Source of the DNA: Salipiger thiooxidans
GTDB lineage: Bacteria > Pseudomonadota > Alphaproteobacteria > Rhodobacterales > Rhodobacteraceae
Direction of reading: 5' to 3'
DNA: 64,000 bases
Assembly: GCF_900102075.1 (NCBI RefSeq)
Contig: NZ_FNAV01000011.1
Location: 62,001 to 126,000 of the forward strand
The position numbers were made by a program, and so were the translations under genes. Below the pieces are notes generated by a model. It searched no databases. It saw nothing but the letters and a program-made list of their open reading frames with translations, and was not told the origin of the DNA. Shown here piece by piece: positions 39,320 through 48,671 of this stretch (within the stretch, counting starts at the first letter, position 1; each line of letters begins with the position of its first letter).

Positions 39320-39570
39320 GTGAACTCCGTTAGCTTTGCCTAAAAAATAACAAAGTTTCGCGCGCGGTCAACTTTTTTGTTGTTTTTGTTGTTTTTGAAC
39401 GACGGACCAGACGGGCGCTTATGTGGACATTTGCGATGCGGTCATTGGCGCGACTGGAGCGACTCCCCTCAAAGTTCCGCGATCTGTGAGGCCACAAGGC
39501 ATCCGATCCTGCCGGTGCAGCGAATGGCGGCTAAGGGGGCTGCAGACGCAGCATTCCTGAGGAAGGTCGA

Positions 39571-40464
39571 GTGACCGGTATGGGCCGTTCGCTAAGGGTC
39601 GACAGTCAGGGCGGATATCCGCCTGAGCGCCTACGACAGATGAAGCGGGATCATGAGGCATGGGTTGACATGGTGCTGTCGGCCGGACCGAACCGCCGCT
39701 CTCACATTCTCCAGTTCAGCGCGCCGATCGGCCCGAACGAAACCGCCGTTCCTTTCGATGATTGCGTGACAGCCATCCTGCCGCATCGCACACCGGCGGA
39801 GGCCAGGCCCATCGAGATCAAGGTCAAGGGGATGCATTACAAGGATACGGACCCGACCTATTGGCAGGTGCAGCCGGACGTGCTTCGGACGGATTTCGCA
39901 AGCAAGGTGCTTGGCCGGTTTGAGGGCGGTGACATCCGCCATCTTTCGGTTTTCGGCCTCGCCCCGATCCCCCTCCTGATGGAGCTGGGGCGCCTGCTCT
40001 CCGACATCTCGGATGCCGACGTCTTCGAACTACAACGCGAACCCGTGCAGTGGTCTTGGCCTGAAGACCGCGAGGAGGTCCAGTTCGCGCTACACCGCGG
40101 GGAACAGGGCGGGAAGAAGGTTGCTCTGAAGCTCTCCATTACCAACGAAGTCGACGATGATGCCGTGGTGAAAGCGCTCGGAGCCGACGTCTCAATCTGG
40201 GAGATCAGCAGCGATGTTCATCGCGCGGGCATCATCCGGCACAAGGACGACCTCAGGCGGTTCCGGGAGATCGCGCGTCGCACCTTTGACGAGATCCAGA
40301 ACCAGCATGGGCACGATGTCGATCTGTCTGTCTTTCCAGCAACGCCGCTATCATGTTCCGTGGAGTTCGGCCGGGTATGGCAACCGAAGGCGCAGCCGAG
40401 CTTCGATGTCTATGACAGGGTCCCGGAGCAGGGGTTCCTCCGCCGTTTGCGTATCGAGCCATGA
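39571..40464 (+). CDS. SAVED-domain protein, Cap5-like effector lacking its HNH nuclease domain
   Basis: A 297-aa protein. Its first 30 residues (RVDSQGGYPPERLRQMKRDHEAWV) match the very end of the HNH domain in Cap5 proteins, and the rest is a SAVED domain: SHILQFSAPIG, LRTDFASKVLGRFEGGDIRHLSVFGLAPIPLLMELGRLLSDI, DADVFELQREP, and WQPKAQPSFDVYDRV. In CBASS immunity SAVED domains bind cyclic nucleotides and switch on the attached nuclease. The catalytic HNH part is missing and the upstream 140 bp has stops in frame. No CD-NTase is present in the window. I infer a broken or orphan effector; a nuclease-free SAVED sensor is the alternative. The GTG start is uncertain. Confidence 0.75.
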   Translation: MTGMGRSLRVDSQGGYPPERLRQMKRDHEAWVDMVLSAGPNRRSHILQFSAPIGPNETAVPFDDCVTAILPHRTPAEARPIEIKVKGMHYKDTDPTYWQVQPDVLRTDFASKVLGRFEGGDIRHLSVFGLAPIPLLMELGRLLSDISDADVFELQREPVQWSWPEDREEVQFALHRGEQGGKKVALKLSITNEVDDDAVVKALGADVSIWEISSDVHRAGIIRHKDDLRRFREIARRTFDEIQNQHGHDVDLSVFPATPLSCSVEFGRVWQPKAQPSFDVYDRVPEQGFLRRLRIEP

Positions 40465-40767
40465 GGCCGCATAATCCGTCTTCCTTCAATTTCTGGCCTG
40501 CCGCATAGATACTTGAGGAGTGTCACAAAAATGAATGGCTATCGGAATCATTTTGATCCGATTTGGAAAAATTGGTTATGCAGTGATTATCGTTGAGGAT
40601 CTTTCATAGTTTCCTGCTTCGCACAGTAATGCCATGTATGAGGTGTCGAGATTCCAACCCCAATATCTGAACACCCTGGTCTCAGCGATATCGAAAACGC
40701 CATCGTCTCCGCTTGGACGGGGGCTGGCTCGACCCCGTTCATCGCCGATGTCCGGCTGGGCACGGCA
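40465..40767 (+). other. spacer upstream of the large three-gene operon
   Basis: AT-richer than its surroundings and probably contains the operon promoter. From about 40645 the frame of the next gene is already open and reads like protein (LSDIENAIVSAWTGAGSTPFI) but has no ATG, GTG or TTG before ATG 40768. This may mean a non-standard or lost start, or a small frameshift from ATG 40634. Confidence 0.4.
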
Positions 40768-43734
40768 ATGCGGGAAACTGCGATCTCCGTTGTTAGCGCA
40801 CAACCTCTCTGGCGGCTCCTAACCCGCGCGCCCGCCCTCGGCGTGTGGGCCGTCCTCTATCCTCTCGCCGCGCGCTACGGGATCTCGACGCGGGACGTCT
40901 ACGCTCATATCAGCGATTTCGTCCGTGAGGACTTTTCCGAAACCTCCTCGAGGAACGACCTCAAATCCCGCTTCCGGCGCGCTGCGCGCCACCTCGGGCT
41001 TCCGGTGTCCGGCAACGAACCCACGGATCTCTTCTTCGCCCCGCTGGGGCCGGCGCATTCCCAACATCCGGATCTTGCGCGGGCGTTCGTGGGCGCTGCC
41101 CTGCATGTCGGCCCTCCAGCCATCGAGGACACGCCCGCCGCACGGGCCTGGCAGCGCCGAGCGGTGCGGGATCGCTGTCCCACCCTGACGCGCCTTCATG
41201 CCGCGATCGACTTTGATCGATCGGCCTATTGTGCGCGGCGGTTCGAGGCATGGCGCCGCGGTATCGATCCGCAGGGCGAGGCAGAGAAACGGCTGTTCGA
41301 GGCGTATGACGTCGCCGCACGGCTATTTGGTCGCACCCGGGCCGACCTCGTGGGCCCGCCCAGGGTCTTCTGGACCGGAGGCCATCTCGCCCTTGAGGCC
41401 GAGGCATCCCGCATGACCCAGCGCATTAAGACGGGACTCTTTCCGACCCAGATGTCCGGGTCACAGCGCTTGCGGATTGCTCCACCCTGGCCCGGCAAGG
41501 TGGCCTGGAGCGCCGGCAATATCCATCAGGATGTCCCATTCGCGCCCGCGCCCGGTGAGGTTCTCCTTTTCGATGCCGACAGCGGTGCATTCCTGACCCG
41601 GGTGACCCGGTCCGAGGATGCGGCCGACATTGCCGCCCTGCACCTGGTCGCCCTGTCGCGGTCGCCCTTCCGCTGCGCCAGCTTCGGCGACGCGATCCTT
41701 TCCGCAGATCCCGGGATCTTCGTCGCATGGGTCGAGACGGGCGAGACGCTCCGCTTCGAGGACAGGTCCGACCTCACGCTTCACACGCCCACGGACGCCG
41801 CCCTCTGGATCGACGGAACCGCCCTTGGACGCGACGGCAGCCATGCGCTCTTCTCCTGCGACGGCGGTCTCGTGCTTCGGATCGACCCCGAGATCGGCGG
41901 CCAGGGCCGGATCGTCAGGGCCCGGCATGAAGGCGAGACGCGGTTCGTCTCCATCCGGGTCGGTGCCGACGGTCTCGCGACACTGCCATTCGCCGATTTC
42001 GGACTTGATGTGGCGGCCGATCCCCGCCCGGTCCTCTTCGAGGTTCTCGCTCCGGGCGCAGCCGGAGACCTCGAGGCGCGCGCGGAACTGTCCACCACCT
42101 GCTGGATTTGGCCGGGCATTGCCGCGCCCCAGGGCGATCTCGAAGACGCGCCGCTGCCCGCGACTTTCGATCCGGCAAGATCGGCAGGGCTCACCGTGGG
42201 GCCCCGGACAGTCTCCGTCGATCCGCGCTCCGACATGGAGGCGCCGATCCTCGCCCTGCGGCGAGAGGGTGACACGAGGGAGTTTCGGCTCGCCGCGCGC
42301 AGCGAGAAGCTCTGGCACTGTCGCATTGCCACGGGGGAGCGGCACTACGTTCCTCGCGGCGCAACGCTCACCCTTGGCCATGAGAACCGGCACGACACGC
42401 TGCTTCTGAGGTCTCCCGACCGCGACGCCGCCCTTCTGGTCCTGGGAAAGGAGAAACGCAGGCCGTTTCTGCAGCGTCAGAGTCTCGAGATCGGCGCGTC
42501 GGAGCTCGAGATGCAGGAGGGCGGCGATGACCGGATTGCCCTCCGGCGCGCTGAAGGACGCGTCGATCTTCTCGCGCGGATCCGGCGCCTCGACGATCCC
42601 GCTGCCATGTCCGTCGACAAGAGCGACGACGCTCTTCGCCTCGTCTTTGCGCCGACCCGGCCGCTCGACGCGCTGCGTCTGCGCATCGAGGACACGCAAG
42701 GGCACGCCCGGGAGGGCGACCACACCTTCGGGCGCCACCCCGCGCCGAACGCGCCGCTCGACGGCGTCCGCGTCGACAACGAGATGGAGGCAGGCCGCAT
42801 CGCCGTCACGATCGACAAGCGGCGGCATCGTGGACCCGCTCGTGCGATGCTCCTCGTCCGCACCGGTGGCGAGGAGGATTTCACCCCGCTCCGGGATGCG
42901 ACCGGCGCGCCCGTCGCGCTGGGCCTGCCGGGGGAGATGAATGACCCGGCCCTTCGGGACCTGCTGCAGCTTGCCCGGTTTCTTTCCGACCCGGAGCCCG
43001 ACGCTTTGGGTGGCCAGCTGTCGGCGGCGATCGCGCCCGCCTACGAGGCCGCCTTCGCGCCCTTTGCCCGGTCCGGGATGCTGAGCCCGGTGAAGTCGGT
43101 CCTGGGCGTCTCCCGCCAGGATGGCGAGCCGCCACGGCACGACCTCGCCGGCGTGGCGCCCTGGCTCTTCGAGGCGCCGCTGCACGCCTATGCCGGATTG
43201 CCCGAGAGCTCGGGCCTCTCCCCGCTCGACCGCATGAAGGACATCCCGGCGCCCGCAGCCGCACCATCGGTCCATGGCGACACACCGGCGGCGGACTGGC
43301 TGGAGCGCCTGGGATCGGACGACGCCATCCCCCCGGGTCTCGATGCCGCCGCCCTCCAGCACGCGTTCAGGATTCTGCGTTTCAGGCTGAACGAGACAGA
43401 CCTGCGCATCCTCAAGGGGCAGGGGACGCAGGCCAGCACGGCGCGCCTCCTGTGCGATACCCATGTCGCCGAACTCGACCTGCTTCGCTCCTTCGACCAG
43501 GGCGGCGGCGGCGACCCTCGTCCCGCGCGCTTCGCGGCACTGATCGAGCGCTTTGCGCGCGCCTGCGCGGCGCGCCGCGCCGCGGCCTTCATCGACGACA
43601 TCGAGTTCCGGACGGGCCTGTCGCGGCACGAGGTCGGCCAGGTCCTGACTCTCATCCTTCGGGCAGGGGTCGAGTTCTTCGTCTATTTCCGCGCGCTCTG
43701 GACACGCGCCATCGAACAGGACGTCTCCGCATGA
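40768..43734 (+). CDS. 988-aa protein of unknown function, first gene of the large operon
   Basis: A very large protein with no domain I recognise. The N-terminal 180 residues are helical (LYPLAARYGISTRDVYAHISDF, SRNDLKSRFRRAARHLGLPV). The middle part, about residues 230-650, is rich in short beta-strands and turns with many Asp, Gly and Arg residues and could be a beta-sandwich or propeller. The C-terminal 130 residues are helical with a possible winged helix (FRTGLSRHEVGQVLTLIL). There is no signal peptide or membrane segment. Its stop overlaps the helicase start (ATGA). Coding character seems to extend upstream of ATG 40768 (see findings). By position it could be the target-recognition or regulatory subunit of a defence complex, but that is inference. 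Confidence 0.8.
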   Translation: MRETAISVVSAQPLWRLLTRAPALGVWAVLYPLAARYGISTRDVYAHISDFVREDFSETSSRNDLKSRFRRAARHLGLPVSGNEPTDLFFAPLGPAHSQHPDLARAFVGAALHVGPPAIEDTPAARAWQRRAVRDRCPTLTRLHAAIDFDRSAYCARRFEAWRRGIDPQGEAEKRLFEAYDVAARLFGRTRADLVGPPRVFWTGGHLALEAEASRMTQRIKTGLFPTQMSGSQRLRIAPPWPGKVAWSAGNIHQDVPFAPAPGEVLLFDADSGAFLTRVTRSEDAADIAALHLVALSRSPFRCASFGDAILSADPGIFVAWVETGETLRFEDRSDLTLHTPTDAALWIDGTALGRDGSHALFSCDGGLVLRIDPEIGGQGRIVRARHEGETRFVSIRVGADGLATLPFADFGLDVAADPRPVLFEVLAPGAAGDLEARAELSTTCWIWPGIAAPQGDLEDAPLPATFDPARSAGLTVGPRTVSVDPRSDMEAPILALRREGDTREFRLAARSEKLWHCRIATGERHYVPRGATLTLGHENRHDTLLLRSPDRDAALLVLGKEKRRPFLQRQSLEIGASELEMQEGGDDRIALRRAEGRVDLLARIRRLDDPAAMSVDKSDDALRLVFAPTRPLDALRLRIEDTQGHAREGDHTFGRHPAPNAPLDGVRVDNEMEAGRIAVTIDKRRHRGPARAMLLVRTGGEEDFTPLRDATGAPVALGLPGEMNDPALRDLLQLARFLSDPEPDALGGQLSAAIAPAYEAAFAPFARSGMLSPVKSVLGVSRQDGEPPRHDLAGVAPWLFEAPLHAYAGLPESSGLSPLDRMKDIPAPAAAPSVHGDTPAADWLERLGSDDAIPPGLDAAALQHAFRILRFRLNETDLRILKGQGTQASTARLLCDTHVAELDLLRSFDQGGGGDPRPARFAALIERFARACAARRAAAFIDDIEFRTGLSRHEVGQVLTLILRAGVEFFVYFRALWTRAIEQDVSA

Positions 43735-46700
43735 CCAACCTCGACCCCAACCAGTTCCGCGATCATCTCAACCAGACGATGGCCCGTTTCGTGGCGACCT
43801 CGTCGCCCATCAACGAGATCCGCGCACCGGAACTTGCCGAGCAGCTCCGCCGGAGCATCGGCGCGTTGAACTTCGTCAAGGGTCCCTATGTCGAGACCCT
43901 TCCGGACTTCGAGAAGGGGGAGAGCCTCGCCGAGCTGCATGCGCGCGGCCGGCTGGCGCCGGAATGGTCGGCCTTCGCGGAGAATGCTCCGTCCGTCTGG
44001 ACCAGGCCCCTTCACGCCCATCAGGCCGAAGCCCTCCGCCGCGAGGAAAACTACCTCGTCGCGACCGGCACCGGGTCGGGCAAGACCGAGAGCTTTCTCT
44101 ACCCGCTCGTCGATGACATCCTCGCCCAGGGCGACCTTTCGAGGCCGGGTGTGCGCGCGATCCTCGTCTACCCGCTCAATGCCCTGGCGAACGACCAGCT
44201 GGGCCGGATTTCCCAGCTGCTGTTTCGCGACCTCGGCGACCCGGGGATCACGCTCGGTCGCTACACGGGTCAGGTCAAGTCCCGCGCCACCCGGGAGGAG
44301 GAGGTCACCCGCCTCCGCTCGACCCCGAGTTTCGTCGAGGCCTTCGGCGAGGATGCGGACGTCCCCGGGAACTGGCTTCTCTCGCGGGCCGAAATGCGTG
44401 CCACGCCGCCACACATTCTGATCACGAACTACGCCATGCTCGAGCATATCTTGCTCCTGCCAACGAACCGCCAACTACTGGCGGGCGCGGACCTGCGCTG
44501 GATCGTTCTGGACGAGATCCACACCTACGCGGGCGCCCAAGCGATCGAGGTGGCCTTCCTTCTGCGCCGCCTCAAGGCGCATCTCGGAATCCCGGACGAG
44601 CATGTCCGCTGTGTCGGCACATCCGCCTCGCTCGATCCCGGCCGCAAGACGGAACTCGCAGGCTTCGCGTCACGCCTTTTCGGCGAGCCCTTCGCCGGTG
44701 AGGCCGCGGTCATCACCTCGCAGAGGAAGGCTCATCCGAGCCTTGCGCGGACGCCGTCCGGGAGCGGCCTCGACGCGGCGCGCTGGGCGCAGGCCGGGGC
44801 TCTCGCCGCAGCCGCCGGCGAGGCGGAACAGAACGGCACTCCGCTCACCGTCGAGGACTGGAACTTCGAGGCCGATCTTCTCGACCTGCCCGAACTTGCC
44901 CTCGAGGACGCCCCCTCGATCGGGGACGCCCTGATCGAGCGCCTTTCCGGATTCGAGGAAATCCATGCCATTGCCCATCAGTTGGAAAGCGGGGCCATGC
45001 CGATCGGCACACTGGCGCGCGAGGTCTTTCCGAATGCCGGCGAGGACGCCATTCCGGCCCTCGTCGGGCTGATCTCGATCGGGGTTCTCGCGGTGAGCCA
45101 GGAGTCCACGGTCTTCCCGCTCCTGCCGGCGCGCTATCACCTGATCTCGCGCGCGCCCGACCGCACCGGTGTCTCGCTTCGTGCCGATGGTCCAAAAAAC
45201 CTTGCCGGGATCGTCATCGGCGCCGAACATGACGGCGATGGACGACCCGCCTACGAACTTTTCGTCTGCCGGAACTGCGGCGAGCCCTATCTCGAGGCGT
45301 GGGAGGGCCCGGCGGGCCTCGATCCTCTTCCCGGGTCCGGAAGCCGGCGCCTTCTCCGCCTCGTTCCCGGCGGCATTGCGGTCGAGGAAGACCACGAAAC
45401 CGATTCCTCGGACCAGGGCCAGATCATCGGCATCGATCCCCTCACGGGCCAACCGATGGATCCGGACGACGCCGGATCGGTCTCCCTCGAGGATGTCCGC
45501 CTCGAAGAGGATCCTGACGACGGGTCTCGCTACATGGCGCGCTGTGCCGCCTGCGGGCACCGCTCGACCCGCTATCTCGAGCCGGTGACGACCGTCCGGC
45601 CCGGCGACGAGGCGATTGCTGCCGTCGCGTCGCAGACCCTGCTCGAGGCCCTGCCTGGGAAGGAAGCCGGCACCAGCCCGCCCATGGGTGGTCGCAACCT
45701 GCTCGTCTTCTCCGACAACCGCCAGGACGCGGCCTTCTTTGCCCCCTTCTTCGAGCGCACCTCCCGGGAACAGGCGCTGCGCAGTGCCATCCTGCGGGCG
45801 ATCGCCGATGGTGGGCGGGCGGACATCGACAACCTCGTCGGGGCGGTCGCCCGCGAGCTGCGCCGGGACGGGCTTCGTCTCTACCGGCCCGGCGTGGTGC
45901 CCGAACTCGAGACCGGGCCCAACGAGTTGCTCCGTCTCAAGGCGCTCATGGCAGCCGAGATCACCGTCTTCGGGCGTGGGCGCCTGAGCCTCGAGGGCTT
46001 CGGCCTGGTCGGGATAGACTACGCCCAGATCGAACGGCCCGTGCATGCCGTTCGGAAAGTGCTGCCCGCGGCGCTCCAGGATTACGCCGAGCCCTTCGTG
46101 CGTTACATCCTGAAGATGATCCGGGAACATCGCGCGATCGCCGAGAAGGAATCCGGCATGATCGATCTCGTCGACGAGTCGATCTGGACACGTATCGCTG
46201 CCCAGAAAAACCGCTGCGTCACGCGCGAGCGCAATCCTAACACCAACCTTCCGCTGGTCCTCGTCCCGGCGGCGGGCCGGGCGAACCGTTTCACCGCGCT
46301 CCTGGGTAAAATGGCCGCCGCAAGCGGCACGACGATCGACGACAACCAGGCGCGCGACGCGCTGACGCAGTTCTGGAAGGCGATCGAGAACCCGCGCTCG
46401 ATGACGGCAAAGCACGGAGTTGGCCGAGGACTGAAGCTCGACCGGTCCCTCATCGTCGTGCCCGGATCCGAGGTCAGCCTCTACCAGTGCCTGACCTGCG
46501 GAAGCCGCACCCAGTTCGACACGGCCGGCGTTTGCCAGGCCATGTATTGCGACGGCAGGCTTCGCGAGATCACGCCGGACGAACGTGCCGATCTCGCGCG
46601 GCGCAACCACTACGTCGCACGCTACAACGAACATCCCCTAATGGGCATCGCCCGCGAGCACACGGCCGCGATCGCGGGCGAGGTTCGCACGGATATCGAA

Positions 46701-48671
46701 GAGGACTTCAAGGCCGGCGAGGTCAACCTGCTTTCCTGCACGACGACGATGGAGATGGGCGTCGATCTCGGCGACCTCGAGGCGGTCCTTTGCAAGAATG
46801 TCCCGCCCTCGATCGCCAACTACCAGCAGCGGGCCGGTCGGGCAGGGCGGCGCGCCCAGGTTGCCCCGATCGTCCTGACCACCGCGCGCTCCGGGCGCTA
46901 CGACCGCGCCGTCTACGAGAAATTCACGGAGTATCTCGCCGCGCAGCCGATCATCCCCTACCTGAGCCTCGACAATGCCGGGTTCTTTCAGCGCCACCAG
47001 CTCTCGATGCTGCTCGCGCGCTTTCTCGAGCACCGACTCGCGCAATACCAGAGGCCCGGATCTCCACGGCTGCGTGATGTGTTCGCAGAGGCGCTCACAG
47101 AGGCTGAGCGTGCGGCTTTCGATGCCGACTTCGAAGATTGGCTCTCCAATGCCGGATCACACATCGAAGAGGCCGCCAACCTCGGTCGGCGCTTGCCGGC
47201 GGAGAATCGGACGATCGCGCTCGATGCGCCGGGCCTGTCCGAAACGCTGCGTCGCCGCATCAGGGCCTTCGCCGATGCCATCTGGGGCCGGTGGGGCCTG
47301 ATGCAGGAAGCCATCGACGACCTTGAGGAGCGCCGCGCCGCGCTCGACAGGACGGCAGCCGACCAGTTCCAGAAAATCGACCGCTCCCTGGGCGTTCTGC
47401 GCACCCAGCAACGGCTCTACATGAACCAGTTCCTCATCGACCAGCTCTCCCGGCGCGCAGTCATTCCCACCTATTCCTTCCCGGTCCATTCGGTATCCCT
47501 GGAAGTCCTGAACACTGCCGGCCAGACCGCCGACAACACCATACTCGAGCTCGACCGGGACGGCTCCATCGGCATTTCCGAATATGCGCCCGGGGCCGAG
47601 GTCGTCGCCGGCGGGCGTGTCTGGACCAGCGCCGGCATCTCCAAGCGATCCAAGTTCACCGGAGACGACGCCTTCATCGAACGGGCCCGTTACCGGATCT
47701 GCGAGTTCTGCCGATCTCCGCAGGTCACTCCGCAAGGCATGGACCCGGAACCCGAATGCCAGCAATGCGGATCCGCCTTCAGCAGGATCAATGCCACACG
47801 CGCCTTCATCCGGCCGCACGGGTTTCTCACCTCCGTCTCCGACGGGCAGGGCCGTGATCCCGGCGCCAGCCGCCTGCGTCCGACGGTTTCGGACGAGGCG
47901 CTGCTGCTGACAGAGGCCCCGAGGATCAAATACCAGCCGACGGATCTCCCCGGCATCCTCACCTTCCATGCACCCGGGTCGAACCGCCCGGACCACGAAC
48001 TCGGGCGCATCATCACCGTGAACCGCGGCCGGCATCGCGGCGGATTCGCATGGTGCCGCAACTGCGAGCATGCCGTTCCGGTCCGCGGCCACGGTCCCGA
48101 GCATGCCTGGCAACAGCCCTCCCGGATCGAGCCGCACGAGAATCCGCGCAGCGGCCAGCCCTGTCGTTTCGACCCCGCGCAGCCTGTGTACCCCATAGAT
48201 CTCGCGCATGTCTTCGAGACCGACGTGCGCGGTATCCTTTTCGAGGCTGTCCCGCGGGCCCCGGACGGCTCCGCGATCGCTCCTGGGTCGGGACTCGACC
48301 GAACGCTTCAGGAAGCGATGCGTCTCGGCGCGGCGGAACTGCTCGAAACAGACCCGCGCGACCTTCGCGCCCTCGTGCAGCGTCTCGACGGATACCTTGT
48401 CGTGGTGCTCTACGACTCGGTATCCGGCGGGGCCGGGTATGCCACCCGCCTGACGCAGGAAGATGGCTTCCTGGCGCGGGATCTCCTGCTCTCGGCTCGG
48501 ACGCTGCTCGCCTGCGAGAATCCCGACTGCGCGACGAGCTGCACGCGATGCCTCAATGACTATTCCAACCAGAGATACTGGCCGGAATTCGATCGAAGGC
48601 CTGCTCTTGCCTGGATAGAGGCGATCCTTATCGACGCCGGCGTCCGGATAGACCCGCAATGGAATGCCTGA
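43731..48671 (+). CDS. DEAD/DEAH-box helicase with zinc clusters and DUF1998/MZB-like C-terminus
   Basis: A 1646-aa superfamily-2 helicase. The Q-motif region is HAHQAEALRR (about residue 97); Walker A is ATGTGSGKTES (111-121); YPLNALANDQ is motif Ia; Walker B is LDEIHTY (about 261). The second RecA domain carries LLVFSDNRQDAAFF, TTTMEMGVDLGDL and YQQRAGRAGRR (motif VI). Four zinc-binding-like Cys groups are spread through it: CRNCGEPY, CAACG, CLTCGS, and CEFCRS with CQQCGSAF. The C-terminus ends ACENPDCATSCTRCLNDYSNQRYWPEFDR, typical of the DUF1998/MZB region in MrfA/YprA, DrmA/B and DruE helicases. It overlaps both neighbours by a few bases. It probably translocates on or unwinds nucleic acid for the operon. 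Confidence 0.9.
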   Translation: MTNLDPNQFRDHLNQTMARFVATSSPINEIRAPELAEQLRRSIGALNFVKGPYVETLPDFEKGESLAELHARGRLAPEWSAFAENAPSVWTRPLHAHQAEALRREENYLVATGTGSGKTESFLYPLVDDILAQGDLSRPGVRAILVYPLNALANDQLGRISQLLFRDLGDPGITLGRYTGQVKSRATREEEVTRLRSTPSFVEAFGEDADVPGNWLLSRAEMRATPPHILITNYAMLEHILLLPTNRQLLAGADLRWIVLDEIHTYAGAQAIEVAFLLRRLKAHLGIPDEHVRCVGTSASLDPGRKTELAGFASRLFGEPFAGEAAVITSQRKAHPSLARTPSGSGLDAARWAQAGALAAAAGEAEQNGTPLTVEDWNFEADLLDLPELALEDAPSIGDALIERLSGFEEIHAIAHQLESGAMPIGTLAREVFPNAGEDAIPALVGLISIGVLAVSQESTVFPLLPARYHLISRAPDRTGVSLRADGPKNLAGIVIGAEHDGDGRPAYELFVCRNCGEPYLEAWEGPAGLDPLPGSGSRRLLRLVPGGIAVEEDHETDSSDQGQIIGIDPLTGQPMDPDDAGSVSLEDVRLEEDPDDGSRYMARCAACGHRSTRYLEPVTTVRPGDEAIAAVASQTLLEALPGKEAGTSPPMGGRNLLVFSDNRQDAAFFAPFFERTSREQALRSAILRAIADGGRADIDNLVGAVARELRRDGLRLYRPGVVPELETGPNELLRLKALMAAEITVFGRGRLSLEGFGLVGIDYAQIERPVHAVRKVLPAALQDYAEPFVRYILKMIREHRAIAEKESGMIDLVDESIWTRIAAQKNRCVTRERNPNTNLPLVLVPAAGRANRFTALLGKMAAASGTTIDDNQARDALTQFWKAIENPRSMTAKHGVGRGLKLDRSLIVVPGSEVSLYQCLTCGSRTQFDTAGVCQAMYCDGRLREITPDERADLARRNHYVARYNEHPLMGIAREHTAAIAGEVRTDIEEDFKAGEVNLLSCTTTMEMGVDLGDLEAVLCKNVPPSIANYQQRAGRAGRRAQVAPIVLTTARSGRYDRAVYEKFTEYLAAQPIIPYLSLDNAGFFQRHQLSMLLARFLEHRLAQYQRPGSPRLRDVFAEALTEAERAAFDADFEDWLSNAGSHIEEAANLGRRLPAENRTIALDAPGLSETLRRRIRAFADAIWGRWGLMQEAIDDLEERRAALDRTAADQFQKIDRSLGVLRTQQRLYMNQFLIDQLSRRAVIPTYSFPVHSVSLEVLNTAGQTADNTILELDRDGSIGISEYAPGAEVVAGGRVWTSAGISKRSKFTGDDAFIERARYRICEFCRSPQVTPQGMDPEPECQQCGSAFSRINATRAFIRPHGFLTSVSDGQGRDPGASRLRPTVSDEALLLTEAPRIKYQPTDLPGILTFHAPGSNRPDHELGRIITVNRGRHRGGFAWCRNCEHAVPVRGHGPEHAWQQPSRIEPHENPRSGQPCRFDPAQPVYPIDLAHVFETDVRGILFEAVPRAPDGSAIAPGSGLDRTLQEAMRLGAAELLETDPRDLRALVQRLDGYLVVVLYDSVSGGAGYATRLTQEDGFLARDLLLSARTLLACENPDCATSCTRCLNDYSNQRYWPEFDRRPALAWIEAILIDAGVRIDPQWNA

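Noticed and set aside
39571-40464. Complete CBASS operon
   Set aside because: Only a SAVED domain remains. There is no CD-NTase, no HNH domain and no ancillary Cap gene nearby.
41461-43629. A 722-codon minus-strand frame opposite the 988-aa protein
   Set aside because: Same reason. Its composition is that of an antisense GC-rich frame, and the plus-strand gene is tied to its neighbours by overlaps.
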